Source of the DNA: Blastomyces gilchristii SLH14081
Lineage: Eukaryota; Ascomycota; Eurotiomycetes; Onygenales; Ajellomycetaceae
Direction: 5' to 3'
DNA length: 64,000 bases
Assembly (NCBI RefSeq): GCF_000003855.2
Contig: NW_003101681.1
Coordinates: 6,111,707 to 6,175,706, forward strand
How positions within the stretch are numbered: position 1 is the stretch's first letter; each line of letters opens with the position of its first letter. Shown piece after piece: positions 1 through 12,292 of the stretch. A program made the translations under genes and the position numbers. The notes beneath the pieces were generated by a model that saw only the letters and a program-made list of their open reading frames with translations, was not told the DNA's origin and ran no database searches.

Positions 1-78
1 CGAGATTCAATATATATAAGAAGCCAGTGTACGCCTGTAATCATACGCTGGCTTAAGCAACCTTTGAATCACACATGA
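1..78 (-). repeat. Pol-derived fragment shared in opposite orientation with 5141-5215
   Basis: Read on the minus strand, bases 78-1 match bases 5141-5215 read on the plus strand, with differences that are transitions. Both translate to VIQRLLK(P/S)xYxYR, so the repeat is a piece of coding sequence found in two elements lying in opposite orientation. The left copy is at the window edge and keeps CpG dinucleotides; the right copy has lost them. Confidence 0.7.
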
Positions 79-235
79 CTGTTGTGTCTGCAACTGCTGT
101 TTTCTCTCTCATCTTTTTCAAAGCATTCTTCAGAATGCGCAGATGCAATTCATACAACAGATAGAATGATAAACACTTGAAGACTGCATGCTGTTAAATT
201 CATGTGATCAATAGCACCTGCTCAAGATATTTATT

Positions 236-490
236 TCATAGTCTTGTAGACTTACTCACTAGATATTTTATCAGCATATTGTTCAAGATTTCATTCAAGT
301 ATTTCATCTTCTCATTTATCTGCAGATGATATGATATTGTTCTACAATGTCTTATCTGTAACTGGCTTATAAAATGCCTCACTACTTCTTCTACAAGGTT
401 CACATCATTATCAGTTAAAATCTCACATAGTATTTCATAGTTGACATAGATCTCATTATATAGAAACTTTGTTATCATCTTCTCTATCAT
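236..490 (-). pseudogene. Integrase core fragment of element A
   Basis: An 84-codon open stretch resembling the C-terminal half of a Gypsy integrase core. EILTDN matches the second catalytic Asp region, and SYHLQINEKM corresponds to the family motif SYHPQTNGKV around the catalytic Glu region. The substitutions (P to L, T to I, G to E) are those produced by C-to-T or G-to-A changes. It survives only as a fragment between stops; upstream and downstream parts of integrase are in the same frame but interrupted. Confidence 0.65.
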
Positions 491-3400
491 CTCTGAAACT
501 GCTTTTACAACTGATCAGTCAGTAGTGTAATCAATAGCAGTGATTATTCATTAATTTTCATTTAATGTTTGTGATAATATGTCTATAAGGTTCATCTTCT
601 ATCATTTAAACAGTTGTATCATACACTTTATCTGATATTGTACTTTCTCATGTTCTAACTCTTTCTTAGATTCTTTCACAATCTGACAATTCAGGCACTT
701 ATAAGTATACATCTGAATGTTCTTGATATCTTATCATTCTTTAAGTAAGAGATCATGACATTCATTCATTCTGATTTCTTACACTCTCTCAGTGTGTTTA
801 ATATGAACTTTCCTTGTATCTGATTCACAGAACTCTCACTCATGAAATCAGGTCTGTAACTGATTGTATCAGATATCACAGCATTCAATCTCTTTCAGTA
901 TTTAATATGAAGATTATACATTTGAAACTCTGAGATTGAACATGCTAAGCATTTAAAAGATTTTATTATCAATTGTAGATAGATAAGACTTTCATGATCT
1001 GTGATCACTGTTATTGTATGTCTGTTGTTAATATATCTATCTTACAACATCAGTATGTACTTAATCACTAGTAATTTCTTTTCATACACTGAGTAATTGA
1101 GCTCAGTATCTGATAGTTTTCTACTATCATACATTACTGAGTGCAGCTTGTCATTCTTACTCATCTGTAGAAGAGTGTCTCTGATAGCTCATTCAGATGT
1201 ATTTATCTTAATATAGAAAGATTTATCACAATCTGATTAAATAAGTACTGAGAATATTATTACACATTTTCTCAGTATGAGAAAAGCCTCTTCACATGTA
1301 GCATTTCAGATAATTGAATAACACTTCTTCTTTCACAGATTTGCATCTGTTTCTCTTAAGAGATCTGAGAGTGATGTAGATATTCATATAAAATTCTTGA
1401 TAAATCTGCAGTAATATGAGACTAACTTAAGAAACTATTATACATAATATACATTTCTCAGCTGCAGTCAATTCACTATGACATTCAATTTCTCTGAGAT
1501 GAGATATATACAGTCATCACTCACTATATATTCTACAAACTTCAACTCTTCTGTTTCAAACACACACTTTGTTGATTTGATATAGAGCTTATACTCTGTC
1601 AGAGTTATAAGCACTTCATTGAGATGCTTCAGATATTTGTTATATGAGTTTGAAAAGACTAGAATATTATCAAGATATACAAGATATGAGGTTTAATTCT
1701 GTTTATGAAGAATTGTATTCATCATCATTTAAAAGATAACAGATACATTTGTCAGACTGAATAATATTATCAGAAATTCAAACTTCTCTCATTGTATATT
1801 AAACACAGTTTATAGAACTGACAGTTTATCTACACAGATCTGTCAGTATTCTGAGAGAAGATTAATCTTTAATAGATATCAGGTGTTTTCAACTGTATTC
1901 AACTATTGTTGAATCTGTGATAATGAATATTCATTCTTGATCATAAGCTTGTTAAGTGCTTGATAATTGATACACATTTATCACTTCTCACTCATCTTTT
2001 TCATGAATAGAACTGAAAAGTCTCACATACTTGATAAGAGTTATATAAGATCATGTTCTAGAAGATCTGTGATCTGACACTTCTGTTTTTCAAAGTGCAT
2101 TTGTGACAGAGAGTATGCATTCTAGTTGACTGATTTTGTATCCTCTGTATCAATCTCATGTATGAATTCTTGTTTCAGCGGCAATTCTGATAAAAGATCT
2201 GTTTGAAAGACCTTCTCATACTTCTTCAGAAGCTTCTTCATATACTTGTTCTTCTATATATTCTTTATCTTGATTTTCTTCACTTTCAGATTCTGTATGA
2301 TATACAGAATGCTTTCAGATAAGATCTTGTGAATTGTTCTCTTTACTTATTAATATGTAAGCAGATTTAATCCTTCTATATCAGAGATATGAAATGTTCT
2401 TCTCATATCAGTTAATAGAATTATATGAACTGTTTTCTTTCTATCAGTCAACTGTATATGACATGTATGTCATTGAATCTGCAGATTGAATCTTTGAAAT
2501 CAATTGAGTCTGAGAATAAGATTGTATTTCATGTTCTGCAGCTCTCATGCTTAAATATAGCAAGATCATTCTCTGAAGTGCAAGAGAACTCTTACTCTTA
2601 TAAGTGATATCAAATATTAATTATCAGATAATCTTATATATCAGAGATTCTTCACTTAGTGAATCTCTTTCAGTCTTCAGATTATATAATTATTAATATA
2701 TTATATCAAAGCTTCTATATCTGCTAACACTTTTACAGTCATCTCTCAATTCTTATTCAAGTGATTCTTATACATTAACATTTCAGGCCTTAAGACATTG
2801 AGATGAGTGTTTACTTCATCATTCTTACTTACATCTTATTCAGAAGCCTGCTTCTTCTTAGTATTCACAGAATTCAGAGAGTCATCTAACACAGATATCT
2901 CTTTCACTTTGAAGACTTTTCATAGAATATCAGTGAGTATCTTCAAGCTCACTGATTCTGCTAGTTTTTTAACTCTCTTGCTTCTCTTAACTGCACATGC
3001 TGTGTGTAATTCTTTATATCATGATTTTGACATCTACACTTAAAGCAAGCTCAATACTTGTGATATCAAGATTTTCACTTAGAGAATCTCTTTTTCAGAG
3101 AATTCAGTACTTTAGTGATAACATTCAGATCTAGATTCATTGTGTCTGAGTGTGTAACTTATATTATAGAAGTCTGATTATCTGTTTTTCACTGAGATAT
3201 ACTTAATTGCAGTATTTTCTGTTATAATTGACTCACTTATTCTCATACAATGAGAATATTGTATGCTTCTTTCACTGTGTCTGATTATAAGATTAAGCAT
3301 TTTCATTTCACTCTTAACTCAGATGTAAGATTATAAATGAAGATCTGTAAATAGAAAGATGTTAAAATCTCTTTATTCAATATAAGATAGTATAAACTGA

Positions 3401-4499
3401 AGTGTGTGAAATATAATGTAAGATCACTCACTTGTCTACACTCAGTGAAGTATTTATGATACTTATCTTATACATTCACTTTCTCAAAGTTGTGCAAGAT
3501 TCATTTGAAAAACTCATTTCATATTTATAAGATATTACTTCAGATCTGTGAGATTCATCTTTTCATCAGCTATTCATAATAACTTCACTTTTTCATATAG
3601 AAACACAGTAAATCTTAAGACTTGTTGAAATTCTGTTAACTGTCTATCTGTAAGTTCATATTCAATCTGATAATATGATTATATCTGACTTAGTCAGCTG
3701 ATTGCAGCATTATTTTTTCAGTTGCTATTAAAGCTTGATAACTTCAGCAGATCTTCTGACTTGATATACTTCATACTCAGATTCTCATTCTGCATAGTGA
3801 TCTCTGATAATGTGTATACTTCTGAAGAGATTGTGAATAATTATAGTGAGATCTTCAGATTTAATATAGTTATTTATCTATGTAAATATTCAATCTTCTG
3901 CTGCAGGTCTATGACCTGGTTTTCTCTATTCTTATTAATAGTAATGATTGCATCAGTGAAGCTCTTCATAGTGAATGCTTAATTCACAGTAAATGTCAAT
4001 TGTTATTTAACTTTTGTCTTGACCTGTCACTGTGTACACAAGGTCTCAATCTTATTTAGAATTCTTATATACATACAGAGCTTCAATTTCAGTTCAGTGA
4101 TTTCAGCTGCTTTTCTTACTGCTTTAAGTAAATTCTCTGAGAGATTCTGCATATCTTTCAGTTTAGATAGCAGAGAAGAGTATTATTTATATTGACTAAA
4201 AAAGATATTTATTTCAGTGATTTCTTATTAATTATACAATGTCTATTATTATATCACTATATTATTATATTACTATATTATTATATGATTTCTGTTATCA
4301 TTGTATAACTCTGATAATGATTATCTCTTCTCTCTTTTATTCTTCTAAGTGAAGAGTAGTCTTCTTTGAATCTGATTCATCACTCTCATTTCTTTTCTCA
4401 AATCTCATCTGTTCGCATACATAGCATTCACTTGAGTGTGAAGTTTTTTCTCAACAAGTGAAGCAGTATCAATCAGATGCTCTTCTACTTATCACTCTT

Positions 4500-5045
4500 T
4501 ATACACTATCTTTCAAGATATTCTAGAATCACACTGATATAATTAGACTGACTGTGTAACTGTGTCTGAGACCAGAATCAGATTTTTTAATAGTTTCATT
4601 ATCAATTCAACTAATCTCATTACACAGTTTTAACATTAGATAGTGATTTCATACTGTCTCAGTGAGACTTACTGTCTACTCTTGTCACATTTTTCAAATG
4701 AGATCATGATTTTCACTTCTCAATTCAAATTATTTTTATTGCTTTAAATGACTTTAAATCTCATTTGAGTGTTATCAAAAAGTGTTACTTTTTAAAAAAT
4801 TAAAAATAGTCTAAAAAAAAACTTAAAATGTCTAAAAATAATAACTTTATGCCAAGAATGAGACTAAATGAGATCAAATGAGATCACTTTCTCATTTTTT
4901 TCAAGTCATGGTTTCATTTTAAGATCTGATATATAGTCACTTTACATGTTTTTTTAATAGCTAGTCCCAGCGGGATTCACGCCAAGAAATGTATGAGATC
5001 AGATCAAATGAGATCAAATATGAAATTCATAGTTTCAGCAGTCAG
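4500..5045 (+). repeat. Long repeat, inverted partner of 14941-15480
   Basis: About 545 bases that reappear as reverse complement at 14941-15480. Landmarks shared by both are the block with AAATGACTTTAAATCTCATT, the AGTGTTACTTTTT block, and the end block GCCAAGAAATGTAT...CAGTCTAG. The right-hand 90 bases also match 16186-16291. The copies differ mainly by transitions. It may be a terminal inverted repeat or the ends of separate elements; the family is not identified. Confidence 0.6.
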
Positions 5046-5297
5046 TCTAGATATAATAACTATGAATCACTTCATAGATGAAATTATCACACTCTGAAGA
5101 AGTCTGTACTTCTTACCAGTTTTTAGACATGCTATCAGATATGATTCAAAGGTTGCTTAAGTCAGTGTATAATTACAGATGTACACTGACTTCTTATATA
5201 TTATATGCTAAATTAATTAGTGGCCGCTATGGCCCCTTTTACACTCATAAGCAAGTTCGGAAGCGGCCGTGTTATTATCCGACAGTTGTATGTTCTT
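5046..5297 (+). other. Older repeat remnant with a little-mutated patch, left flank of element B
   Basis: An open plus-strand stretch (from about 5078) includes MIQRLLKS and continues RYGPFYTHKQVRKRP up to the insertion point of element B. Bases 5219-5302 keep several CpG and GG dinucleotides while the sequence to the left has lost them. After element B the flank resumes at 12556. The original gene or element is not recognised. Confidence 0.4.
5141..5215 (+). repeat. Pol-derived fragment, inverted partner of 1-78
   Basis: Plus-strand copy of the fragment described at 1-78 (MIQRLLKSVYNYR). It lies in an open stretch that runs from about 5078 into the 5' LTR of element B, and the frame is cut by that insertion. 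This suggests element B landed in an older element, but I could not show which one. Confidence 0.65.
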
Positions 5298-5302
5298 CCG
5301 AA
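5298..5302. repeat. Target-site duplication CCGAA, left of element B
   Basis: Five bases CCGAA immediately before the TG that opens the 5' LTR; the same five bases directly follow the 3' LTR at 12551-12555. A perfect 5-bp duplication is the normal signature of Ty3/Gypsy integration. Confidence 0.9.
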
Positions 5303-5560
5303 TGTAAGAAATCCCGCTTCTTGCAGATTCTTTACCTCTATTCCTATCTCTTGTGTAACCAATAGGGCTAGCGGCCCTTGGCTACACACAACTATATAGA
5401 CTGAAGTTTGCAAATACTATTCACAACTCAGCTTGAATACTATTATACATTTAATCTCTACATTTTATCTTTCTATCATGAATACTTCTAGTAGTTAACA
5501 GTATATATCACATCAAGCTGCAAACATCTGAATAATTATCTGTGAGTACTTATTCTTACA
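5303..5560 (+). repeat. 5' LTR of element B
   Basis: 258 bases starting TGTAAGAA and ending TTCTTACA, an 8-bp terminal inverted repeat. Same length as the copy at 12293-12550; differences are transitions. The outer left part keeps CCCG, GGCC and similar dinucleotides that are lost in the 3' copy. Confidence 0.92.
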
Positions 5561-6618
5561 TTTCAAGCTCAGTCAGTCAGCAATTATCTGTTATAACTGA
5601 AAGAACTAGAAACTTGTATACTTCAATCTCTGTGAACTCTACTGCAGACACTCAGAAGCAGTTATCTAAATCATAAATAATCTCTGTGAAAGAAGTCTCA
5701 GAGAACTTATCAATCACTCACAGAATATCATTCTCTGCATCTGTGACAGAGAAACTCTCTGAACTCATGAATAAATCAATCTTAGTGAAGAACATTCTTG
5801 AGCATCTCTCATAAGACTAAGCTATTTTTCTATAAGAAATGCTTACTATCTGTAAACACTCTTAAACTAAGTTTCTAGACATAATCTTCAGAGATATCTG
5901 CAAACTGAAAAGAAACTTTCTTAAGCTGTAATCACTTAAGATTACTTATTAAATTATAATCTATAAAAGCTTTTACAAGTTTGTATTTGAAATTGACTCA
6001 TAAGCTCAGCTGTGTGATATAAAAGATGAAGAAGCTGTCATCTACATAATAACAGACCTCTATTACACTGAAGTCAAGAACTGGCTGAATTATCTAGAGA
6101 ATGATTATAAGAGATTCTACTGATCTGTTCTCAAGACCTATCTGAAGAATAAGTTAAGAAACTTCATAAGCTGAACAGAGAACATCTGAGCTGTGATCAT
6201 TAATATTAGAAAAAGAGATAAGAAATCTAATAAAGACTACTCACAGTGCTTTATGAAATTGTGATATAAATTAAGACCTGTGAAAACAGGGCTCTGAAAT
6301 AAGACCTGAATGATGATATTTATAAAGAGACTGAATAAAGACATGCAGAACAAGCTCATTGAATAAGACTCTAAGTTCTTGACTCTGAAGAAACTAATGA
6401 CTCTTATTCATCACTTATAAATCACTGTGAAAGTTACAGATCTGCAGAGAGCAGATCATCAACTGATCTTATAAGAGTCAGAACAACAGAGAACAGATTT
6501 ATCAGAAAAAGATGATAAGATATAGAGAGATTTGTATCTGACTGCTGAGCAGAGAGAGAGAGCTTCATAAGCTTCTATAAACAGAGTGTATAACAGAGAG
6601 ATTAAGGAAAAGAAACTC

Positions 6619-6660
6619 TGCTTCATCTATTCTAAATTAGAATATCTTTATGCAAACTGT
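6619..6660 (+). pseudogene. Mutated CCHC zinc knuckle of element B gag
   Basis: The translation C-F-I-Y-S-K-L-E-Y-L-Y-A-N-C has the 14-residue spacing of the retroviral CX2CX4HX4C knuckle. The second Cys and the His have become Tyr (TGT to TAT, CAT to TAT). These are the expected results of the same mutation process seen elsewhere in the element. Confidence 0.75.
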
Positions 6661-7359
6661 CTGAACAAACTAAAATAGAAATTTAAAGAGTCATAGACAG
6701 AGTCAGTAACAGCCTTCTTAAAAGTCTTGAAGCTGACATCTGAATCTGTTACTTCTCTGATAAAAATACTTGCTCATGAGAAGAGACTGTACTGCAGTAC
6801 TGCTATCTTACAAGTATGAGAAGTATTAATAAACTCAGAATTTCAGGTCACTGTGATGTCTCTAAAGCTCACAGAGTGAATGAGCTGAAAGATGAAAACT
6901 GAGAACCTGCTCTTATAATAAGCAGAGTACAAGAACTCAGATCTGAGAGCTGAGAGACTTACAAGAGTTATCTTTGAATTGCAAGATCTCTCTGAAATCT
7001 GAAGAAGATTTATAGAAACTGTGATTATTATAAATATCACAGATGACATGTACTTAGAACTTATATAACTTTAAAGACATAATTCACACATAGCTGTCTG
7101 TGAGTCAGGTTTATACTTCTAATCAGTTTTAACAGACTCACTCACAGAGATAGAATCAGTTGATGCTGCAGAGTTAGTTAGAGAAGACAAGCTCATCTAT
7201 ATAATAACTTTACAAGTGTCTGAGAATCTCACAGTCATGAAAACTGAGCTTTAGATATCAGAGAAATACTGAGATCTCACAGAGATGTTCAGCTCAGTAA
7301 AGACAGCTGAGCTTTCTTCTTATTATAAGAAGAATCTGATAATAGATTTGATAGAAGAG

Positions 7360-8690
7360 TAGAAACTCTTCTAAGAATCAATCTATAAGCTCTCTTATCA
7401 TGAGACAGAGGTCTTGTGAATCTATGTGAAGAAGAATCTGAAGAATGACTTTATCTAATCTTCATAGATCTCTGCAGAAGCCTCTGTGATATTTATAAAG
7501 AAGAAGAATAAAGATCTCAGATTGTGTGTAGACTACTGTAATCTGAACTTCAAGATAATAAAGAGTCACTATTCTCTATCTCTGATTGAGAATGTGATTA
7601 ACTGTCTTACAGAAGCTGTTATATTCACATAACTGAATGTAATCAATATATATACACAGCTGTAAATACAGTCTGAGAATGAATGAAAGACTGTCTTTAA
7701 AACTGCACTGAGATTATTTAAATATCTAGTAATGTCTTTTAATCTGACTAATACTTCTACAGCATTTCAGTCTTTTATCAATAAAATATTTCATACATAT
7801 CTGAATATCTTTGTGATAATATATCTGAATAATGTGATAATGTACTCTGTGAAGAAGAAAGAACACACTGAGCATATATAAAGTGTATTGAAGGTCTTAG
7901 ATGAGGCAGAACTGTATATTAAGCTTATAAAGTATAACTTCAGTGTCTGCTGAATTAATTTCCTAGAATATATAATTATTACAGATGATATTCAGATGAA
8001 ATCTTTGCAGATTGAGACTATTCTATTATGACTGAAGTTAACTAGTATTTATGAGATTCAGATCTTTCTGAGCTTTATGAATTTCTATAGATGATTTATC
8101 TTTGTATTTATAAGAATCTTTTTGACTCTTACAGACATGCTAAAGAGTGAAAATAAGAAGAAGTTATCTCATAAATAGAGAATGAAAAGATTGTTGAGAA
8201 GAGAGAACTGTAAGAACTTTCTTATCTTAGAAGCTCACAGAGTCTTTGTAAGATTGAAATAGATATTTACAGACACAGTGATACTATTTCACTTTGATCT
8301 CTTACTCTTAATCAGATTGAAGACAGATATCTTCTTCTTTATAATTTCAGAAATAGTCTTATAACTACAGTCAAATGAGAACTGAGTTTCAGTGACCTTT
8401 TTCTTATAAAAGATACAATCTGTGAAGATCAACTATAACATTTATAATCAGAAGCTTCTTATAATAGTGAAATTCTTTCATCACTGATATCACTACTTTA
8501 AGAGTTTTATAACAGTGATTACTGTTAGAACTGATTATAACAGCTTATAATAGTTTACTTCAATTAAGAAACTCTCACAGCAGCAGGTTCACTGAGCTCA
8601 GAGACTGAGTGAGTTCTGATTCAAGATAGAATATATCAAGAGAACTAAGAACTCAGCAGACAGACTCTCTCACAGATCAGACTATATTAA
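7360..8690 (+). pseudogene. Reverse transcriptase and RNase H of element B (decayed)
   Basis: The frame reads SVIFIKKKNKDLRLCVDY, matching the Gypsy motif PVLFVKKKDGSLRLCVDYR, then HYSLSLIENVI, then the catalytic region IIYLNNVIMYS where YLDD has become YLNN. The RNase H and tether region follows with TVRTDYNSL (family RTDHNSL) and AQRLSEF. Stops occur about every 20-40 codons. Confidence 0.85.
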
Positions 8691-9399
8691 GAAGGTCAGA
8701 GTGACAGATATAGAGAAACTAGAGAAGATAGAAAAGCTTTATAAGATGCTCAGACTGAGTGTTATAAAGAGATTGACTGAAGAGTCTCTCAATTCTCTGT
8801 AAGAGAAGAGAGAAGAGAGAGAAGAGAAGTCTGTATAACTACTCTCTATAATACTGAGAGTTAACACTCTGAGAATCTCTGTAAGAATTCTTGAAGAGAG
8901 TATCTATAATCTGAAGAATTTACAGACTTTGAGAAGCACTGTGAAAGACCTGATGTAAGAAGAAACAGAGTATAAGTCTTTATAAAATCTTCTATTCAGA
9001 TTATCTGAACTGCAACTGAAGAATGAATATACTCAGTATATTCAGAAACTGCTTATAACAGGAATCAATTCTGCAGAAATAAAGAATTGAAGAGACTTAA
9101 ATAATCTCTTATAAAGAGAGAGCTGGATTTATATACCTATAAATGAGTTTCTATATATAGAACTTATTAAAAGGTATCATGACTCTTCTCTAATAAGTCA
9201 TTTTATAAACACTAGAACTTATAAGTTGCTTATAAGAAAATACTTCTGACTGAAGATATGAGAACTTATAAAGAAGATAGTGAATTCTTATACTATTTAT
9301 CAGAATTCATGAATAGTGTGATTCAGATTATATGAAGAACTTACTTCTCTACTCATCTCATAGAAACCTTGAGAACAGTTAGAAATAAATACTCTTATA

Positions 9400-10400
9400 A
9401 GTCTCTCTGAAAGTAAGAACATATATAATACCTGCTTTAACAGTGTACTGATGATAGTGAATTACTTTATCAAGATAACATACTTTATACTCATCTATAA
9501 GAACTTGAAGTCAAAGAATTTAACTCATATCTTCATCTACAATGTGATTCAGTTGCATGAATTGTCTGTGAATATTATCTCAGATAGAGAATCAATCTTC
9601 ATAGAAGAGTTCTGATCTGATCTGATAACTATACTGAAGATCTTGTGAGATTTAAGCACAGCTTTTTATTAACAGACAGATGATCAGATAGAATATCTAA
9701 TAAGTATATTAAAACAGTATCTGCAGTGCTTTGTCAATTACAATCAGAATGACTGAGTGTATTGATTATCACTCACAGAGTTTATATATAATAACTTAAA
9801 GTATGTCAGTACAGATAAAACTCTCTTTGAGATACTCACTGAGACTCATCTGCAGATAATCTTGATAAACTCATGAGAGTACACTATAGAGTATGATGAT
9901 ATCTGTGAATAGACTGAGAGAATTCAGAATATCTGAGAGAAAGTCTGTGAATTCTTGAGAAAGACTCAAGAGTATCAGAAGAGATACTATGACTTCAAGT
10001 ATATTATAAAGAGTTTCAAGAAAGATGATAGAGTCTGACTGAGTCTAGAAAATATCATTATATGAAGATCTAATAAGAAGCTGAATCTCTTACAGACAGA
10101 GTCTTATAAGATTATGAAGAAAGTTAGCTTACAGTTCTATAGATTAAAACTGTTATCTGAGTTATAGATATATAATATTTTTCATGTCTCTTTACTCTAT
10201 GAATATAAGGAATTCTCAGAAGAGAATTCTGTGACTCATTACTCTGTCTGTGAAGTACTAGAGAGTGAAAGAGAATATCAGATTAAAGAAATTATTGACT
10301 CAGAGAAGTGAGATTATAAGCTCTGATTCAAGATTCAGTGATAAGAGTATTCTGACAAGATGAATAAGTTCACTTAAGAATTATTCAGACAGATAAGATA
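9400..10400 (+). pseudogene. Integrase core and chromodomain of element B (decayed)
   Basis: Translation contains IISDRESIFIEEF (family ISDRGSxFxxxF, second catalytic Asp), DLSTAFY-QTDDQIEY (family STAFHPQTDGQTER, catalytic Glu region) and QYLQCFVNYNQND. After the integrase C-terminal domain (LYEYKEFPEENS region) a chromodomain-like stretch follows with REYQIKEIIDS and KIQW. This places the element among chromoviruses, which use the chromodomain to target heterochromatin. Confidence 0.8.
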
Positions 10401-10559
10401 TCTGTAGAAGCTGAGACATGACTTTTATACTATAAATTCTGATAAGTCAGAATGACACAGTCTTCACTAAGAATCTGATTATGATAAAGATATTAACACT
10501 GTCATTTATAAACTCTAGTCTATAAGATAATGAATTTTTACTGAGATGAACAGTCTGCA

Positions 10560-12277
10560 GTATATGTAAGAGAAGAAGAAATCATATTCTTATTAAAGTT
10601 AAAAAAACAGAAAGTAAACAGAATCATGAACACAATTTAGAGATTAATAAAGAAAAAATAAAGAAAATTCACATTCATATTCTTAATATTTATAACACTC
10701 AATCTCTTCATAACTATTAATTTCTCTCTTTAAAGAAGCAGAGAGTATTATATCTATAGTATAGATAATTATTACATTTGATGTGAAGATCACTAGAAAT
10801 GTACAGACTTCAGAGAAGCTGAATATCAGAGTATACATAGTTACAGCAGAACCTTGAGAGCTGACTGTCTGCATGTATAATCAGATATCTCTTATGAAGC
10901 TGTGTTCATTTCTTCAGTTATACTGAAGTATTCAGTCTGAAAATAATTGAGATGTGAAGAGAAGGCTCATCTACTTAGATTAACTCTCATCACAAATTCA
11001 TGACATTCACATTATCTTGATTACTCAGATTTTACAGGTATCTGAAAACTCATCTTTCATTGACAATGAGATTGCAGAAATGCGCTGTGACATGAGAATC
11101 ATTGATAGAAAACCTAGACATATTTACATATACCTGGTCAGAGATTGTGCAGGCAGAGAGAGAGTGATTGTAGACTCACAGAGCTGTAGAAGACACTGAC
11201 AATATCAAGAACTTTATAAAAACTATCAGCTAGAGTCTGTAAGAAATTACTTATAAGAAGACTTACAGTAAAGAAGAGAACTGCACTGCTTGAAGTCAGA
11301 GACTGATCTGAGAGAGGCATGAAGTGAGCTGCTGATCTGAAGATTAAGTGCAGTGACAGGGCTGAGAAGAATGAAGATACAGTTATGAATAACAGTGTCT
11401 CTACTTTATCAGTCAGTAAAAAGTGACTAGAGAAGTTACAGAGACATTCATAAGAAACTCAGCAGCAGTCAGACATTATTTATAAAGATATTGAAATTGA
11501 AAAATTTTTATTCTTAAGAAGTTCTTGAATCAATATATAGATATTATCAGAAATACTCTCTCTCTGTTATCTGAATAAAAACACTTCACAGATGAATGAA
11601 GATACTCACAGTTTGTAAGAATAAGAGCTGTTACAGAAAAAGAGAAAAGAAGATGAGATTTTATAAATAGATCTGAGATATTTATACTACTCTAGAGAGG
11701 TTTACTTACACTGTGAGTGATCTTATAGAACAGTCAGATCACTCTAGTAAATAAGAGTGATTGTAAATCACAGATCTGAATCTTTCTATATAACTATAAA
11801 GAGTGATTACAGACTGTGAATATCTTGATTCTACAATTCTACAGAGTTGATGAAAGAATGAAAAATTCCTCACAATTCTACAGTGTTAAAGAATAATAAT
11901 TTGTGAGAATAAGTAAAAGATCAACTTATAAATACTTCTCTTTAATAAGAATGATCTCATAGAGAGTAATTCATCTGTGAGATAAATCTGTGTAATAATT
12001 ATACAAGAATCTTATGAAAATAATTAAGAGTTAACTGAAACTCTTCTGTATGAAAGATGTAAGATGAATTTATATAATAGTTAGAGAAGAATCTATAGAT
12101 TATAAAAAATCTCATAGAATAAGAAACTAAGTGACAGACTCTTTTCTCTTTATAATAATAAGAAATTTTTTCTCACTGAGGTTTTTTATAGATATGAAGA
12201 GTTTTTAGTGAGTATCACTGCAGTGCTGAGCTGATTCTATGAAGTCACTCAGTGAAAGACTTCACAGACAAAGTCTT
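10560..12277. other. Long region between pol and 3' LTR of element B
   Basis: About 1.7 kb beyond the chromodomain with no pol similarity. The plus strand at 11050-11200 holds a short open stretch (EIAEMRCDMRIIDRKPRHIY) that keeps CpG and CC and is less mutated than its surroundings. Charged, possibly helical sequence continues to about 11650 through several stops. Function unknown; element D also has extra sequence in this position. Confidence 0.45.
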
Positions 12278-12290
12278 AGAGAGGAAAGAG
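12278..12290 (+). promoter_or_regulatory. Polypurine tract of element B
   Basis: AGAGAGGAAAGAG lies two bases before the 3' LTR. This is the expected position and composition of the plus-strand primer for reverse transcription. Confidence 0.75.
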
Positions 12291-12292
12291 TA

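Larger units (their letters stand above)
1..4490 (-). mobile_element. Element A: decayed Ty3/Gypsy retrotransposon, truncated by window edge
   Basis: Minus-strand translation gives pieces of a Ty3/Gypsy pol in the order expected for this strand. Integrase core lies at about 490-236 (EILTDN, then SYHLQIN, a mutated SYHPQTN). Reverse transcriptase lies at about 2100-1440 (YLDNILVFSNSYNKYLKHLN, the thumb side of the YxDD box, mutated to YLDN). Gag-like sequence lies at about 4400-2700, with a Cys-rich CFTC...EC patch near 4430. Every frame is cut by many stops and the base composition is very AT-rich, so the element cannot be active. The 3' LTR would lie left of the window and I could not define a 5' LTR. 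No terminal pair is visible, so element boundaries are approximate. Confidence 0.7.

Noticed and set aside
4240..4290. Tandem TATTATATCACTA-like units near 4250-4290, considered as a CRISPR-like or satellite array
   Set aside because: Only three or four short AT-rich units without spacers; ordinary low-complexity DNA in a mutated element.
5219..5302. GC-normal patch considered as a gene exon
   Set aside because: It continues a repeat-derived frame (MIQRLLKS...) also found at 1-78, and is interrupted by element B, so it is repeat sequence.
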